Shown one piece after another: positions 45,131-54,528 of a stretch of DNA of 64,000 nucleotides. The position numbers and the translations under genes are program-made. How positions within the stretch are numbered: position 1 is the stretch's first letter; each line of letters begins with the position of its first letter. The notes under the pieces are model-generated. The model ran no database searches, was not told the DNA's origin, and saw nothing but the letters and a program-made list of their open reading frames with translations. The stretch is from JASGKO01 sp049840595 (GTDB lineage: Bacteria; Verrucomicrobiota; Verrucomicrobiia; Chthoniobacterales; Chthoniobacteraceae): positions 234,604 through 298,603 of the forward strand of contig JASGKO010000036.1 of NCBI GenBank assembly GCA_049840595.1, given 5' to 3'.

Positions 45131-46669
45131 TTAGCAAGCGTTCTTCCGCTTGAAGAACGTCATGATCATGATCTGCATATCCAGCGAAAGATTCCAGTTT
45201 TCCAGGTAGTACAGATCGCTGTTGATCCGCTCCGTAAGATCGGTATCCCCACGCAGCCCCTTCACCTGGGCCCAGCCGGTAATCCCCGGCTTCACGTTAT
45301 GACGCGCGTTGTAGTGCGGAATCTCGTGCTTGAAGTTCTGAATGAGTTCCGGACGTTCCGGGCGCGGCCCCACCAGGCTCATCTCGCCCTTCAGCACGTT
45401 CCAAAATTGCGGCACTTCATCAATGTTCCACTTCCGCATGAAGCTGCCGATGCGCAGCCGGCGCGGATCGTCTTTCGTCGTCCAGCCGGGCTTGTTATTC
45501 GCCTCGGCATCGAGCCGCATGCTGCGAATCTTGATGATGTCGAACAACGTGCCATTCCGCCCCAGGCGCTTCTGGCGATAGAAAATCGGTCCCGGCGACT
45601 CCAGGTAAACCATCGTGCCAAAAATCGCGATCATCGGCGCGGAAAGAATCATCCCAATAATGCTCCCCACGATATCCACGATCCGCTTCAAAAGCGTGTT
45701 GAAGAAACGATCGAGCGGAAGCTGGGACACGCCCAGGACCGGAATACCGCTCACCGTTTCGAGACGCAGCCCCGAGGCCAGAATCTGGAAATACGACGGG
45801 ATGATCTTGAACTGCACCATCTCGCGTTCGCACAGGTTGGCGAGACTCACGATCTCACCCTTTACACAGTTCACATCGGAAAGAATCACCATGTCGATGC
45901 GCTGCTGGTGGAGCTTTTGGATGATATCTTGAAATTGACCGAGCACCGGCACGCTGCCCGGCGGCTTGCGCTGGAAACGCCCGCGGGCGGAGGGGACACA
46001 TCCGATTACCTCGTAGGCATGGGTCTGATCTTTCGCAAACCCCTTGGTCAGACGGTCCGCATCTTCATTCCAGCCCACGAACAGAATGCGCTGGCGCAAT
46101 GCGTCCGCCACCTGCGAGTTTTGCAAATAAGAATGGAACAGCCAGCGCCAGCAGAGCAGGCCGGCCAGAATATTTGCACTGCCGATCACCACGAAGAGGC
46201 GGGACACCGGCGGGGTGGTCTTCAAAACCAGCGTAATTAGCAGGTAGCCCACGCACCAGTAGAGACCGGCCTTCAAAATTCGTGCCCACACATAGCGGAA
46301 CCGCAGGAGCGACTGCTTCTCGTAAACCTGAAAGTATGCCAGCACGAACACCTGGGAAAGCGCTCCCAGCGCGATGTAGTTCACGTAGTCGGAGAGGGAA
46401 AGGTTTCCCAAAACCCCGAAATCGCGCAGTCCAGTATCAAATCGAATCCAGAAACTGACCACCAAAGAGGCCACCACCACCAGCGTATCGACAATCAACG
46501 CCATGATGACCAGTCGCTCGGCGAATTCAGGATCGCGGCGGGCAGTGTCTTCGGCAAGCGCAGGGAAAGAGTTGGAGATGCCTAAATTGGCAGCGACAGC
46601 AGTCGGTAATACCGCTGCCATATTCGACGAGATCCCCGTCAAACAACTTTCTTTTTTAGGCCCTGCCAT
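45131..46669 (-). CDS. Undecaprenyl-phosphate sugar-1-phosphate transferase (WcaJ-like)
   Basis: A 512-residue initiating transferase that would load the first sugar phosphate onto undecaprenyl phosphate. It has four N-terminal helices, a CoA-binding-like Rossmann region (RQRILFVGWNEDADRL, about 210-330), and a C-terminal catalytic domain. That domain has the hairpin membrane anchor (about 325-350), SPGPIFYRQKRLGRNG, DEVPQFWNVLKGEMSLVGPRPERPE and KPGITGWAQVKGLRG, all diagnostic of the WcaJ/WbaP family. It lies across the non-coding repeat island from the glycosyltransferase operon, on the opposite strand, and presumably starts the same repeat unit. An in-frame ATG at codon 17 is an alternative start. 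Confidence 0.93.
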   Translation of the reverse strand: MAGPKKESCLTGISSNMAAVLPTAVAANLGISNSFPALAEDTARRDPEFAERLVIMALIVDTLVVVASLVVSFWIRFDTGLRDFGVLGNLSLSDYVNYIALGALSQVFVLAYFQVYEKQSLLRFRYVWARILKAGLYWCVGYLLITLVLKTTPPVSRLFVVIGSANILAGLLCWRWLFHSYLQNSQVADALRQRILFVGWNEDADRLTKGFAKDQTHAYEVIGCVPSARGRFQRKPPGSVPVLGQFQDIIQKLHQQRIDMVILSDVNCVKGEIVSLANLCEREMVQFKIIPSYFQILASGLRLETVSGIPVLGVSQLPLDRFFNTLLKRIVDIVGSIIGMILSAPMIAIFGTMVYLESPGPIFYRQKRLGRNGTLFDIIKIRSMRLDAEANNKPGWTTKDDPRRLRIGSFMRKWNIDEVPQFWNVLKGEMSLVGPRPERPELIQNFKHEIPHYNARHNVKPGITGWAQVKGLRGDTDLTERINSDLYYLENWNLSLDMQIMIMTFFKRKNAC

Positions 46670-46773
46670 GGTTCATCGTTTCCTTTTGTTTCCCGGTTAC
46701 ATCATTCGCAGGATTGATTCCTGCAAATTCGGTGCCAATTCTGTGTACCGACCGATATTTGTCAAGACCCTGT

Positions 46774-47895
46774 TTAGCTATCAGAGGGCTCAACAGTGGA
46801 AACCGGCAGCAAAACGGTCTTGAGACGGGCTTTCAATTCCGTAATCCCCTGATCACTTTTTGCAGAAATGGGAATCACTTCAACCTTGCGAAAACGACGT
46901 TTAAACGCTTTTAGATTTTCTGCGGCATCCGGCAGGTCCATCTTGTTAGCCACTACAAGCCATGGACGCTCCGCTAGCAAAGGATCATACATTTTTAGTT
47001 CGACCCTAAGCTTGCTCAAATCCTCGATGGGGCTGCGCCCTTCGCTGCCCGCCATATCGAGCACAAAAAGCAGCAATTTGCAGCGCACAATGTGGCGCAG
47101 AAACTCGTGCCCCAGGCCGATATCCAGGTGGGCCCCTTCGATCAAACCGGGAATATCCGCCACGGTGCCCCGGCGATAGCCGGAAAAATCGACCACCCCG
47201 ACCATCGGATGCAGCGTGGTAAATGGATAAGGCGCCACCTTCGGATGGGCGGCCGAAATCTGGCCGAGCAAAGTGGACTTACCGGCATTGGGGTATCCCA
47301 CCAGGCCGGCATCCGCGATCTTGCGCAGTTCCAGGAAAAACTGCCCCTCCTCACCATCTCCACCCTCTTTATACTGGCGGGGAACCCGGTTGCGCGCGCT
47401 TTTGAAATGGACGTTTCCCTTTCCCCCCTCGCCGCCCTTGCACAGCACCAGTTCCGCTCCATCCTGATCCAGATCAGCGACCAGCTCCAGTTCCTTGGGA
47501 TTGATTTTCTTTTTCGCTTTGGGCTTCTCGTCGATTTCCTCGACTTCCTCCATCAGCGCTTCGTCAATTTCCAGTTCGACGGCAGGCGCAGGAACCTCCG
47601 GCATCCGGTAGATCAGGGTGCCGATGGGGACTTTGATGATATTCGCTTTCGCGGCCCGACCGGTGCAGTTCTTCGCCATCCCCGCGCCACCATTCTTGGC
47701 ACGCACGATTGGCTCGTAGTAGAAAGCCGCCAGGGTGTCGATGTTCGGATCGGCCTTCAGAATAATGTCGCCCCCGCGACCACCGTCGCCGCCATCGGGA
47801 CCGCCTTTGGGGACAAATTTCTCGCGTCGGAAGCTGACGCATCCCTTGCCGCCGTCGCCGGCTTTGGCACTAATTCTGACTTGATCGACAAACAT
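46774..47895 (-). CDS. obg: Obg GTPase with an acidic/lysine-rich insertion
   Basis: A 373-residue Obg/CgtA GTPase that acts in ribosome maturation and stress signalling. The glycine-rich Obg fold starts FVDQVRISAKAGDGGKGCVSF. The G domain has G1 GYPNAGKST (200-208), G3 DIPGLIEGA and G4 NKMD. Residues about 98-137 form an extra segment between the IGTLIYR strand and ELVADLDQDG, with a Glu/Asp-rich half and a KPKAKKK half; typical Obg proteins lack it. The start MFVDQVR at 47895 fits the family; a longer frame exists but overlaps the upstream gene. It lies 52 bases after the GlgA-type gene. Confidence 0.95.
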   Translation of the reverse strand: MFVDQVRISAKAGDGGKGCVSFRREKFVPKGGPDGGDGGRGGDIILKADPNIDTLAAFYYEPIVRAKNGGAGMAKNCTGRAAKANIIKVPIGTLIYRMPEVPAPAVELEIDEALMEEVEEIDEKPKAKKKINPKELELVADLDQDGAELVLCKGGEGGKGNVHFKSARNRVPRQYKEGGDGEEGQFFLELRKIADAGLVGYPNAGKSTLLGQISAAHPKVAPYPFTTLHPMVGVVDFSGYRRGTVADIPGLIEGAHLDIGLGHEFLRHIVRCKLLLFVLDMAGSEGRSPIEDLSKLRVELKMYDPLLAERPWLVVANKMDLPDAAENLKAFKRRFRKVEVIPISAKSDQGITELKARLKTVLLPVSTVEPSDS

Positions 47896-47947
47896 GTGGA
47901 ACCTGCTCAATCGTCGGAGTTGGCCTCCGGCGCAAGTTTTGTTTGAA

Positions 47948-49153
47948 TTATCGCTGCAACAATTCCGCGTACAGATCGCGGGTTTGCCGGGCAATCGCCG
48001 ACCAGCCGAAGATCGCTTCCACCCGTTGGCGGGATGCCGCCCCCATTCGCTGGCGCAGGCCGGCATCGGCCATCAGCGCGTTGATTTTCGTCGCCAGATC
48101 CTTGGAAAATTGCTGCGGGTTCACGGCCTCGAACGGGCTTTCGGTCATCTGCTCCAGCGGCACGAGGTAGCCGGTTTCCCCATCCACCACCACTTCCTTG
48201 ATCCCGCCGACTGCCGTGGCGACCACCGGCGTTTCACAAGCCATGGCTTCGAGATTGATGATGCCAAACGGCTCGTAAATCGAGGGACAGCAGAACACGG
48301 CGGCCTGGGAGTAAAGGGCCACCTTGGTCTTCACGTTCACCATTTCCTCGATCCAGATGATCCCGGAATGCTCCTGGCGGGCCGCCTCCACCGCCGCCTT
48401 CATTTCCGCGGCGATCTCCGGGGTATCCGGCGCACCGGCACAGAGGACGATCTGCATGCCCGGGTCGAGATGCTTGATGGCATTGACCAGGTGAACGATG
48501 CCCTTCTGCCGGGTGATGCGCCCCACAAAGAGCACATAGGGGACTTCGGGATTGATGCCGAAACGCTGCAAAGGCTCGCGATCGTCCGTCTTGCGGTATT
48601 CGTCCAGGTCGATGCCGTTGTAAATCTTGTGCAACCGCTCCGGCTTCACATTGAAGAGCCGCTGAATGTCATTGCGGGTGTCTTCCGAGACCGCAATGAC
48701 GGCATCGGCCATTTCGAGGGCCGTCTTTTCCAGCCAGCAGGTGAAATCATAGCCGCCGCCGAGCTGCTCCCGCTTCCAGGGACGGAGCGGCTCCAGCGAG
48801 TGGACTGTGATGACCAGCGGAATGCCGTAGTTCAGCTTCGCCAGGATGCCGCCAAAATGGCTGTACCAGGTGTGGCAGTGGACGATCTCCGCATCGATAT
48901 TCGTGGTATTGAAGTCCGTGCACCGCTGCACCGCGCCAAAGACCGAGCGGAGCGGCTTCGGGCAGGTGTAGTCGCCGGAATCGAGCTGAAAACCCTGCAC
49001 CCGCAGGTTTTCGAGAGTTTCATCCTGATCGCCAAACGACCGCACCTCCATCGGGATGAGCTTCGCCAGTTCGCGGCTCAGGTATTCGACATGGACACCG
49101 GCCCCGCCATAGATCGTGGGTGGATATTCGTTCGTGAGAAAAAGGGCTTTCAT
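47948..49153 (-). CDS. GlgA-type (GT4) glycogen synthase-like glycosyltransferase
   Basis: A 401-residue GT-B enzyme beginning KALFLTNEYPPTIYGGAGVHVEYLSRELAK. That opening, with HCHTWYSHFGG, TVHSLEPLRPWK, VGRITRQKGIVHLVNAI and YEPFGIINLEAMACETPVV (the E-x7-E donor motif), is the GT4 glycogen synthase pattern of actinobacteria and relatives. It transfers glucose from ADP-glucose or a related donor to an alpha-glucan or maltose-1-phosphate. The start at 49153 was chosen because the family begins with this motif; an upstream frame adds 37 unmatched residues. It is divergent from csoR, and obg follows. Confidence 0.88.
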   Translation of the reverse strand: MKALFLTNEYPPTIYGGAGVHVEYLSRELAKLIPMEVRSFGDQDETLENLRVQGFQLDSGDYTCPKPLRSVFGAVQRCTDFNTTNIDAEIVHCHTWYSHFGGILAKLNYGIPLVITVHSLEPLRPWKREQLGGGYDFTCWLEKTALEMADAVIAVSEDTRNDIQRLFNVKPERLHKIYNGIDLDEYRKTDDREPLQRFGINPEVPYVLFVGRITRQKGIVHLVNAIKHLDPGMQIVLCAGAPDTPEIAAEMKAAVEAARQEHSGIIWIEEMVNVKTKVALYSQAAVFCCPSIYEPFGIINLEAMACETPVVATAVGGIKEVVVDGETGYLVPLEQMTESPFEAVNPQQFSKDLATKINALMADAGLRQRMGAASRQRVEAIFGWSAIARQTRDLYAELLQR

Positions 49154-49265
49154 GGAAGTAAAGGGTGCCGCCCGGACTTGGCGGCTGTGGCCACTCTCAA
49201 CAATCGGGCGGACTCCGCCAAGCGAAAAATCGGCGGGCAACTGGAAGCCGGGGAGGATTGACAAG

Positions 49266-49283
49266 ATACCCCCATGGGGTAAT
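49266..49283 (+). promoter_or_regulatory. Likely CsoR operator
   Basis: ATACCCCCATGGGGTAAT lies 10 bases before the csoR ATG. The near-palindrome TACCCC/GGGGTA with a G/C-tract centre is typical of CsoR/RcnR-family binding sites, so this is the expected site of copper-relieved autorepression of the csoR-copA pair. Confidence 0.65.
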
Positions 49284-49292
49284 CATAAACCC

Positions 49293-49583
49293 ATGAACTC
49301 CCGTGCCAGTGATGATTTGCAAAAGCGGTTGAAACGAATTGCCGGACAGGTCGAAGGCTTGCAGCGCATGCTCGACGAGGACCGCTACTGCGTGGATGTG
49401 CTCAACCAGATTGCCGCCGTGCGCTCCGCGCTCGATGCGGTGGGCTTGAAGCTCATGGAACAACACCTGGAAAACTGCGTCCTCGGTCACGGCAGCGGCA
49501 AAGCCCACGCCAAGGCCAGGCCGATGAAGTCGGCCGATTTGTTGAAGGAACTCAATAGCGTCATTGCCCGCTTTGTCCGATGA
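49293..49583 (+). CDS. csoR: CsoR-family copper-sensing repressor
   Basis: A 96-residue all-helical repressor. It has the CsoR/RcnR core KRIAGQVEGLQRMLDEDRYCVDVLNQIAAVRSALDAV, and the Cu(I) ligand set Cys33, His58 and Cys62 at the spacing of M. tuberculosis CsoR (Cys36, His61, Cys65). The start at 49293 gives the usual family N-terminus; it follows a G/C-tract palindrome that is its probable operator. The stop overlaps the ATPase start (ATGA at 49580-49583), so the pair forms one copper-response operon. Confidence 0.92.
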   Translation: MNSRASDDLQKRLKRIAGQVEGLQRMLDEDRYCVDVLNQIAAVRSALDAVGLKLMEQHLENCVLGHGSGKAHAKARPMKSADLLKELNSVIARFVR

Positions 49584-51881
49584 AAGAGGAGCATTCCTGC
49601 TGCGGCCATCATCACGAAGAATCCCCCCAATCCTCTTCGACGCTGGCCCGCGATCCCATTTGCGGCATGGAAGTGGACCCGGCGACCGCGTTAAGCGCCA
49701 CCCGGGCGGGCGAGACCTCCTATTTTTGCTGTGAAGGCTGCCGGCGCAAATTCATGCAACAGCAGATCGGCGTGGCCCACGATGCGCCGCCCGCTCTGGA
49801 GGACGCGATTTATACCTGCCCGATGCACCCGGAAATCCAGCAGGACCATCCCGGCGACTGCCCCAAGTGCGGCATGCCGCTGGAGCCGACCACCGTCTCG
49901 CTCGATACCTCGGCGGAAGATCACGAAATCGCCGATCTCCAGCACCGTTTCTGGTGGGCGACCGGGCTGAGCCTCCCCATTCTTTTTCTGGCCATGGGGG
50001 AAATGCTGCCTTTCGTCCATGCGCTGGGCGGCTGGTCGCCGATCACTCAATTCTGGCTGGCCTTGCCGGTGATTTTCTGGAGCCTGCTGCCCCCTGCTCC
50101 GCCGCGCCTGGCGCTCGGTGGTGACGTGGGAGTTGAATATGTTCACCCTGATCGGCCTGGGCGTTTTGACCGCCTTTGGCTACAGCACGCTCGCCTTGCT
50201 CTACAGCGACACGTTTCTCTCCGCCTTCCGCGTGCATGGGATGGTGCCGTATTACTTCGAATCAGCCGCCGTCGTGACCACCCTCGCGCTCCTGGGGCAG
50301 GTGCTGGAAGCCCGGGCGCGCCGCAAAACCGGCCAGGCCCTCCGCAAACTGATTGGTCTCGTTCCCCAGATCGCCCATGTCGTGCATCATCGCTCCGATC
50401 ACGACACCCTCATCGATTATGTGCATGTGGACGACATCCTGCGCGTACGCCCCGGGGAAAAGGTGCCCGTGGATGGAGTCATCACGGAAGGCACCAGCAC
50501 GCTGGATGAATCCATGCTCACCGGCGAACCGCTGCCCGTCTCGAAACAAAAGGGCGACACCGTCATCGGCGGCACGATCAACCAGGGCGGCTCCTTCCTC
50601 ATGCGGGCCACCAAAGTGGGGCACGAGACGGTGCTCTCCCGTATCGTGGAAATGGTGTCGCACGCGCAGCGCAGCCGGGCCCCCATTCAGCGGCTGGCGG
50701 ATCAGGTGAGCGCGTGGTTTGTGCCGGTCGTCATCACGGTCTCCGCGCTCACCCTGATCGGGTGGGCCCAGTTCGGGGCGGAGCCGCGGTTTGTCCATGC
50801 GCTGGTGAATGCGATTGCGGTGCTGGTGGTGGCTTGTCCCTGCGCGCTGGGGCTGGCCACGCCGATGTCCATCATGGTGGGGGCCGGGCGCGGGGCGAAT
50901 GCCGGCATTCTGGTGAAAGATGCGGCGGCGCTGGAACGGCTGTGCGCGGTGGATACGCTGGTTTTCGATAAAACCGGGACGCTGACGGAAGGGCGCCCGG
51001 AAGTGCGGAAAATCTCGGCGCTCGCGCCATTTAATGAAAGCTCCATTCTCGGATCTGCTGCAGCACTGGAGCAAAACAGCGAGCATCCCCTCGCCCGCGC
51101 GGTGGAGCGGGCGGCCGAGGCGCGCCAGCTTGCTCTCGGAACGACGTCCGACTTCAAGGTGCAGCCGGGACTCGGCATCACGGGGACGGTGGACGGGCAC
51201 TCCGTCGTCGCCGGAAACCGTGCCTTGCTGGAGCAGCAAAAGATCCGCGGGCTTGAGGCCCTCGATTCCAGCGCCACCATTCTCATCGCCATTGACGGAC
51301 AGGCAGCGGGCAGCATTCAAGTTGCAGATGCCGTAAAATCCAATGCGGCAGCGGCGGTGAAAAAACTTCAACAGCTCGGCCTGCGACTGGTGGTGGCCTC
51401 GGGCGATCAGGAGACCCCGACTTTCGCGGTGGCCAGCCAATTGGGAATCAAGGAAGCCCACGGCGGACTTACCCCGGAAGCCAAAGCCGGGCTGATCGAG
51501 GAGCTTCGCGCCCAAAGTCGCAAGGTGGCGATGGCGGGTGACGGCATCAATGATGCTCCGGCACTGGCCACCGCCGACGTCGGCCTCGCCATGAGCACAG
51601 GAACCGATGTGGCGATGGAAACGGCGGGCATCACCGTACTCCGCGGCGATCTGCATGGGCTGGTGAAAGCCATTCACCTGAGCCGGGCGATCATGGCGAA
51701 CATCCGGCAAAACCTCTTCTTCGCATTCATCTACAACATCGCGGGCATCGCCATTGCCGCGGGGCTGCTCTATCCGTTCACGGGCCTGCTCCTCAACCCC
51801 ATGCTTGCCGGGGCGGCGATGAGCTTCAGTAGTGTCTCGGTGATTGCCAATGCGCTGCGCCTGCGCTGGTGCCGCTTGTAA
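49580..51881 (+). CDS. copA: Copper-type P1B ATPase with YHS and metal-binding N-terminal domains (one frameshift)
   Basis: An inner-membrane metal exporter. The N-terminus has a His/Cys-rich start (HSCCGHHHEE), a YHS domain (DPICGMEVDP and YFCCEGCRRKF), then a heavy-metal-binding domain (YTCPMHPEIQ, DCPKCGMPLEP), instead of the classic ferredoxin-like HMA. The ATPase core has CPC in VVACPCALG, the TGEP loop, DKTGTLTEG, SEHPLARA and GDGINDAPA. The frame breaks near 50090 at a C5 run; the joined sequence would read LLRRAWRSVVTWELNMFTLIGLG. The CPC motif and the CsoR partner suggest Cu(I) as substrate. Confidence 0.93.
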
Positions 51882-51932
51882 AACGCTCGATTCGAGTCAA
51901 CCGGCGGACCTCCGGGGCGCGATTAGGGGAAA

Positions 51933-53024
51933 GTGAGCCTTCTCCAAAAATTCCGACGCCTCTCGAAATGGGCCCAGTGGCTCATCATCACCCTGGTCGT
52001 CCTGCTGGTGGCCGCGCGCATTGCGCTGCCGTATGTCGTGAAGTGGTATGCGAACAAGAAGATCAACGAGATGCCGGGCTACGCGGGCGAGATCGGCGAG
52101 GTGAGTATTCACCTCTGGCGCGGTGCCTATTCGATCGAGAGCATCGATATCAACAAGACTGATGGAAAAGTGCCGGTGCCCTTCTTCGCTTCGCACGTGG
52201 TGGATTTTTCCGTGGAATGGCGCGCGCTGTTTCAAGGCGCCCTGGTGGCCAAGATCGAGTTTGACCGGCCGGTCATCAATTTCGTGAAAGGCCCGTCGCA
52301 AGGCACCTCCCAAGTGGGCGTGGACAAGCCGTGGTTCGACGTGATCAAGCAACTCGTGCCGCTGCAGATCAACCGCTTCGAAGTCTTCGACGGCTCGGTG
52401 CATTATCGCGACTTTTACAGCAATCCAAAGGTGGATCTCACTATCGATGAAATCCACATGCTCGGCACGAATCTCACCAACAGCCTGAAGCTTTCCAAGA
52501 CCTTGGTGGCAAATCTGGAGGTGACCGGTCGCGCCTTCAAAACCGCGCCGGTGGAACTGCATGCCAAGATCAATCCCTCGACCAAAGACCCCACCTTCGA
52601 TCTCGCTGCGAAACTCGACCCGGTGCCGCTTTCGGAGGTGAACGACTTCGCGGCGGCCTATGCGAAATTCAAATTCACCAAAGGGAAATTCTCCGTCGCC
52701 AGTGAACTCGCGGCCTCCGATGGAAAACTCACGGGCTACGTAAAACCGCTCTTCGACGACATCGCGATCATCAATCTGCAGGACGTGAAGAACCCGCTCC
52801 AATTTACTTGGGAAAGTTTGATGGCCGGAATCACCCGCCTCTTCCGCAACCAGCCCAATGACCGGCTCGCGACCAAGATCCCCATTTCGGGCACTTTCCA
52901 CGATCCGAAAATCGGCGTCCTCCCGGCCATCGGCAATATTCTGCGGAACGAGTTCATCCGCGTTTACCAGGGGAACATCGAGGGCGACGTTTCCCTCAAA
53001 GACGCCGCGAAGACCAAGCCGTGA
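51933..53024 (+). CDS. DUF748/AsmA-like envelope protein
   Basis: A 363-residue protein with an N-terminal membrane anchor (about residues 12-33) and a periplasmic part of repeating beta-strands: VSIHLWRGAYSIESIDINKTDG, FSVEWRALFQGALVAKIEFDRPVINFV, VHYRDFYSNPKVDLTIDEIHMLGTNL. These match the DUF748/AsmA-type proteins, many of which act in moving lipids across or organising the envelope. The GTG start at 51933 has a good AGGGGA site 5 bases upstream. It follows copA by 51 bases but need not share its function. Confidence 0.75.
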   Translation: MSLLQKFRRLSKWAQWLIITLVVLLVAARIALPYVVKWYANKKINEMPGYAGEIGEVSIHLWRGAYSIESIDINKTDGKVPVPFFASHVVDFSVEWRALFQGALVAKIEFDRPVINFVKGPSQGTSQVGVDKPWFDVIKQLVPLQINRFEVFDGSVHYRDFYSNPKVDLTIDEIHMLGTNLTNSLKLSKTLVANLEVTGRAFKTAPVELHAKINPSTKDPTFDLAAKLDPVPLSEVNDFAAAYAKFKFTKGKFSVASELAASDGKLTGYVKPLFDDIAIINLQDVKNPLQFTWESLMAGITRLFRNQPNDRLATKIPISGTFHDPKIGVLPAIGNILRNEFIRVYQGNIEGDVSLKDAAKTKP

Positions 53025-53078
53025 GGTACTTCACTTTTGTCAAACATCCGTTAAATCATCGAATTTCGTTTTTCTGCT

Positions 53079-53642
53079 ATGCGCCTTTTAGGTCTCCTTC
53101 CCCTTTGGCTGGCTGCGGTGCTTATGGTTGGCGGCTGTGAAACGACTTCCAACAGGCCCTTGCCGACGCAAAGCCACGTGAACCTCCCACGCTACATGGG
53201 CACCTGGCATGAGCTTGCCCGACTGCCTAATGCCTTCCAACATCGCGATGCCCGGGCGACCGCCAACTACACGCTTCAGCAGGATGGAACCGTAAAGGTG
53301 GTGAATACGGAGTATCGCGCCAGGGTAGCACCCAAGTCGCTTACCGGAACCGCTACCGTCGTGCCTGGTAGCGGTAATGGGCGGTTGAAAGTTTCCTTCA
53401 ACGGCATTGCCGCGCTGATTCCAGTCCCCAGCGAGGGGAATTACTGGATCATCGAAATCGCCCCCGATTATTCGGTGGCGCTGGTGGGGACACCGGACCG
53501 GAAGTTTCTATGGTTGCTGGCCCGGCAACCGACCCTTTCCAGCACGGTGGAACAGCCTTACATCGACACTGCGTATCGGCTCGGGTTTCCAACGAAGAAG
53601 CTGATTCTTTCGGGATCAAAGCAAAGCCCGCCCATCTGGTAA
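53079..53642 (+). CDS. Lipocalin-family lipoprotein (Blc-like)
   Basis: A 187-residue lipoprotein. The signal peptide ends in the lipobox LMVGG-C (Cys20), followed by the lipocalin signature LPRYMGTWHELARLPNAFQ, the strand block ATANYTLQQDGTVKVVNTEYR, and NYWIIEIAPDYSVALVGTPDRKFLWLLAR near the end. Bacterial lipocalins of this type bind lipids or other hydrophobic molecules at the outer membrane and are often induced in stress. It stands alone between the DUF748-like gene and a small lipoprotein. Confidence 0.92.
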   Translation: MRLLGLLPLWLAAVLMVGGCETTSNRPLPTQSHVNLPRYMGTWHELARLPNAFQHRDARATANYTLQQDGTVKVVNTEYRARVAPKSLTGTATVVPGSGNGRLKVSFNGIAALIPVPSEGNYWIIEIAPDYSVALVGTPDRKFLWLLARQPTLSSTVEQPYIDTAYRLGFPTKKLILSGSKQSPPIW

Positions 53643-53735
53643 ACAGAGGGCTGCAGGACTGATCGGATCCATCCCATATTGTTCCATGGCAGCGATTTAA
53701 TTTGTGGCCGTGAGATATCGATGCAGGAGTTGGGC

Positions 53736-53930
53736 ATGATTAAAGCCGCTCCATGGATCGCCACGATTGCTCTTCTTTCCTCGCTCGCCGGTTGCACCAC
53801 ACCAGCCAGCAACAGCAGCAGGAACGATTCAACGGCCCCGGTGAAAATCAGCGGGGATGCAGGCGTGCGTTATCAATCAATGTCCACCACCGGGATCAAT
53901 CCCGAGCATCGGCCAGCGAATTCCTTCTGA
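53736..53930 (+). CDS. Small lipoprotein, unknown function
   Basis: A 64-residue protein from the ATG at 53736, which has an AGGAG ribosome-binding site 7 bases before it (an upstream ATG exists but lacks one). The signal peptide IKAAPWIATIALLSSLAGC ends in a lipobox with Cys20. The mature part is 45 residues, Ser/Asn/Thr-rich. No family recognised. Confidence 0.6.
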   Translation: MIKAAPWIATIALLSSLAGCTTPASNSSRNDSTAPVKISGDAGVRYQSMSTTGINPEHRPANSF

Positions 53931-53991
53931 GCTTGTGAAAGTTTTCACAAATTGAACTTGCCGCTGGACGGCAAAAAACTATCATAAGCTT

Positions 53992-54528
53992 ATGCCTGAG
54001 CTCGTCCCCGCTGCTTACGACTCAAAAATCGAAGGCAACATCATCATTACTCGTCTCGATGCTGCTGTAAATTGGGTGCGCAAGAATGCCTTGTGGCCTA
54101 TGCCAATGGGTCTCGCCTGTTGTGCGATTGAAATGATGGCCGCCGCCTCTTCCCGCTTTGACCTGGCGCGATTTGGGGCGGAGGTCATGCGTTTTTCCCC
54201 CCGCCAGAGCGACGTCATGATCGTTGCCGGCACCGTTACTTATAAAATGGCCACCGTGGTAAAACGCGTGTGGGATCAAATGGCCGAACCCAAGTGGTGT
54301 ATCGCCATGGGAGCCTGTGCTTCCAGCGGCGGCATGTATCGCAGTTATGCCGTTCTCCAGGGCATTGATCAGTTGATTCCCGTGGATGTCTATATTTCCG
54401 GCTGCCCGCCGCGACCAGAAGCTTTGCTGGAGGCCATGATGAAGCTGCAGAGCAAAATTGAGACGGAGCCCGCCGTCATGGACCAAAAGATGGAACTGCT
54501 CGAATCCCTTCGAGAATACGCCCCATGA
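53992..54528 (+). CDS. nuoB: NADH-quinone oxidoreductase subunit B
   Basis: A 178-residue subunit of respiratory complex I that carries the [4Fe-4S] cluster N2. Ligands are Cys43 and Cys44 (GLACCAIEM), Cys108 (MGACASSGG) and Cys137 (SGCPPRPEALL), at the spacing of E. coli NuoB. Its stop overlaps the nuoC start by 4 bases (ATGA at 54525-54528). No nuoA lies upstream and no nuoD downstream, so the pair is separated from the rest of the operon. Confidence 0.97.
   Translation: MPELVPAAYDSKIEGNIIITRLDAAVNWVRKNALWPMPMGLACCAIEMMAAASSRFDLARFGAEVMRFSPRQSDVMIVAGTVTYKMATVVKRVWDQMAEPKWCIAMGACASSGGMYRSYAVLQGIDQLIPVDVYISGCPPRPEALLEAMMKLQSKIETEPAVMDQKMELLESLREYAP

Noticed and set aside
53935..53948. GTGAAA-GT-TTTCAC dyad upstream of nuoB
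   Set aside because: Six-base arms are expected by chance at this scale; no second copy or known motif supports an operator.
53958..53986. TTGCCG/TATCAT promoter-like boxes before nuoB
   Set aside because: They would place the transcription start at the ATG; without other support it is not listed.
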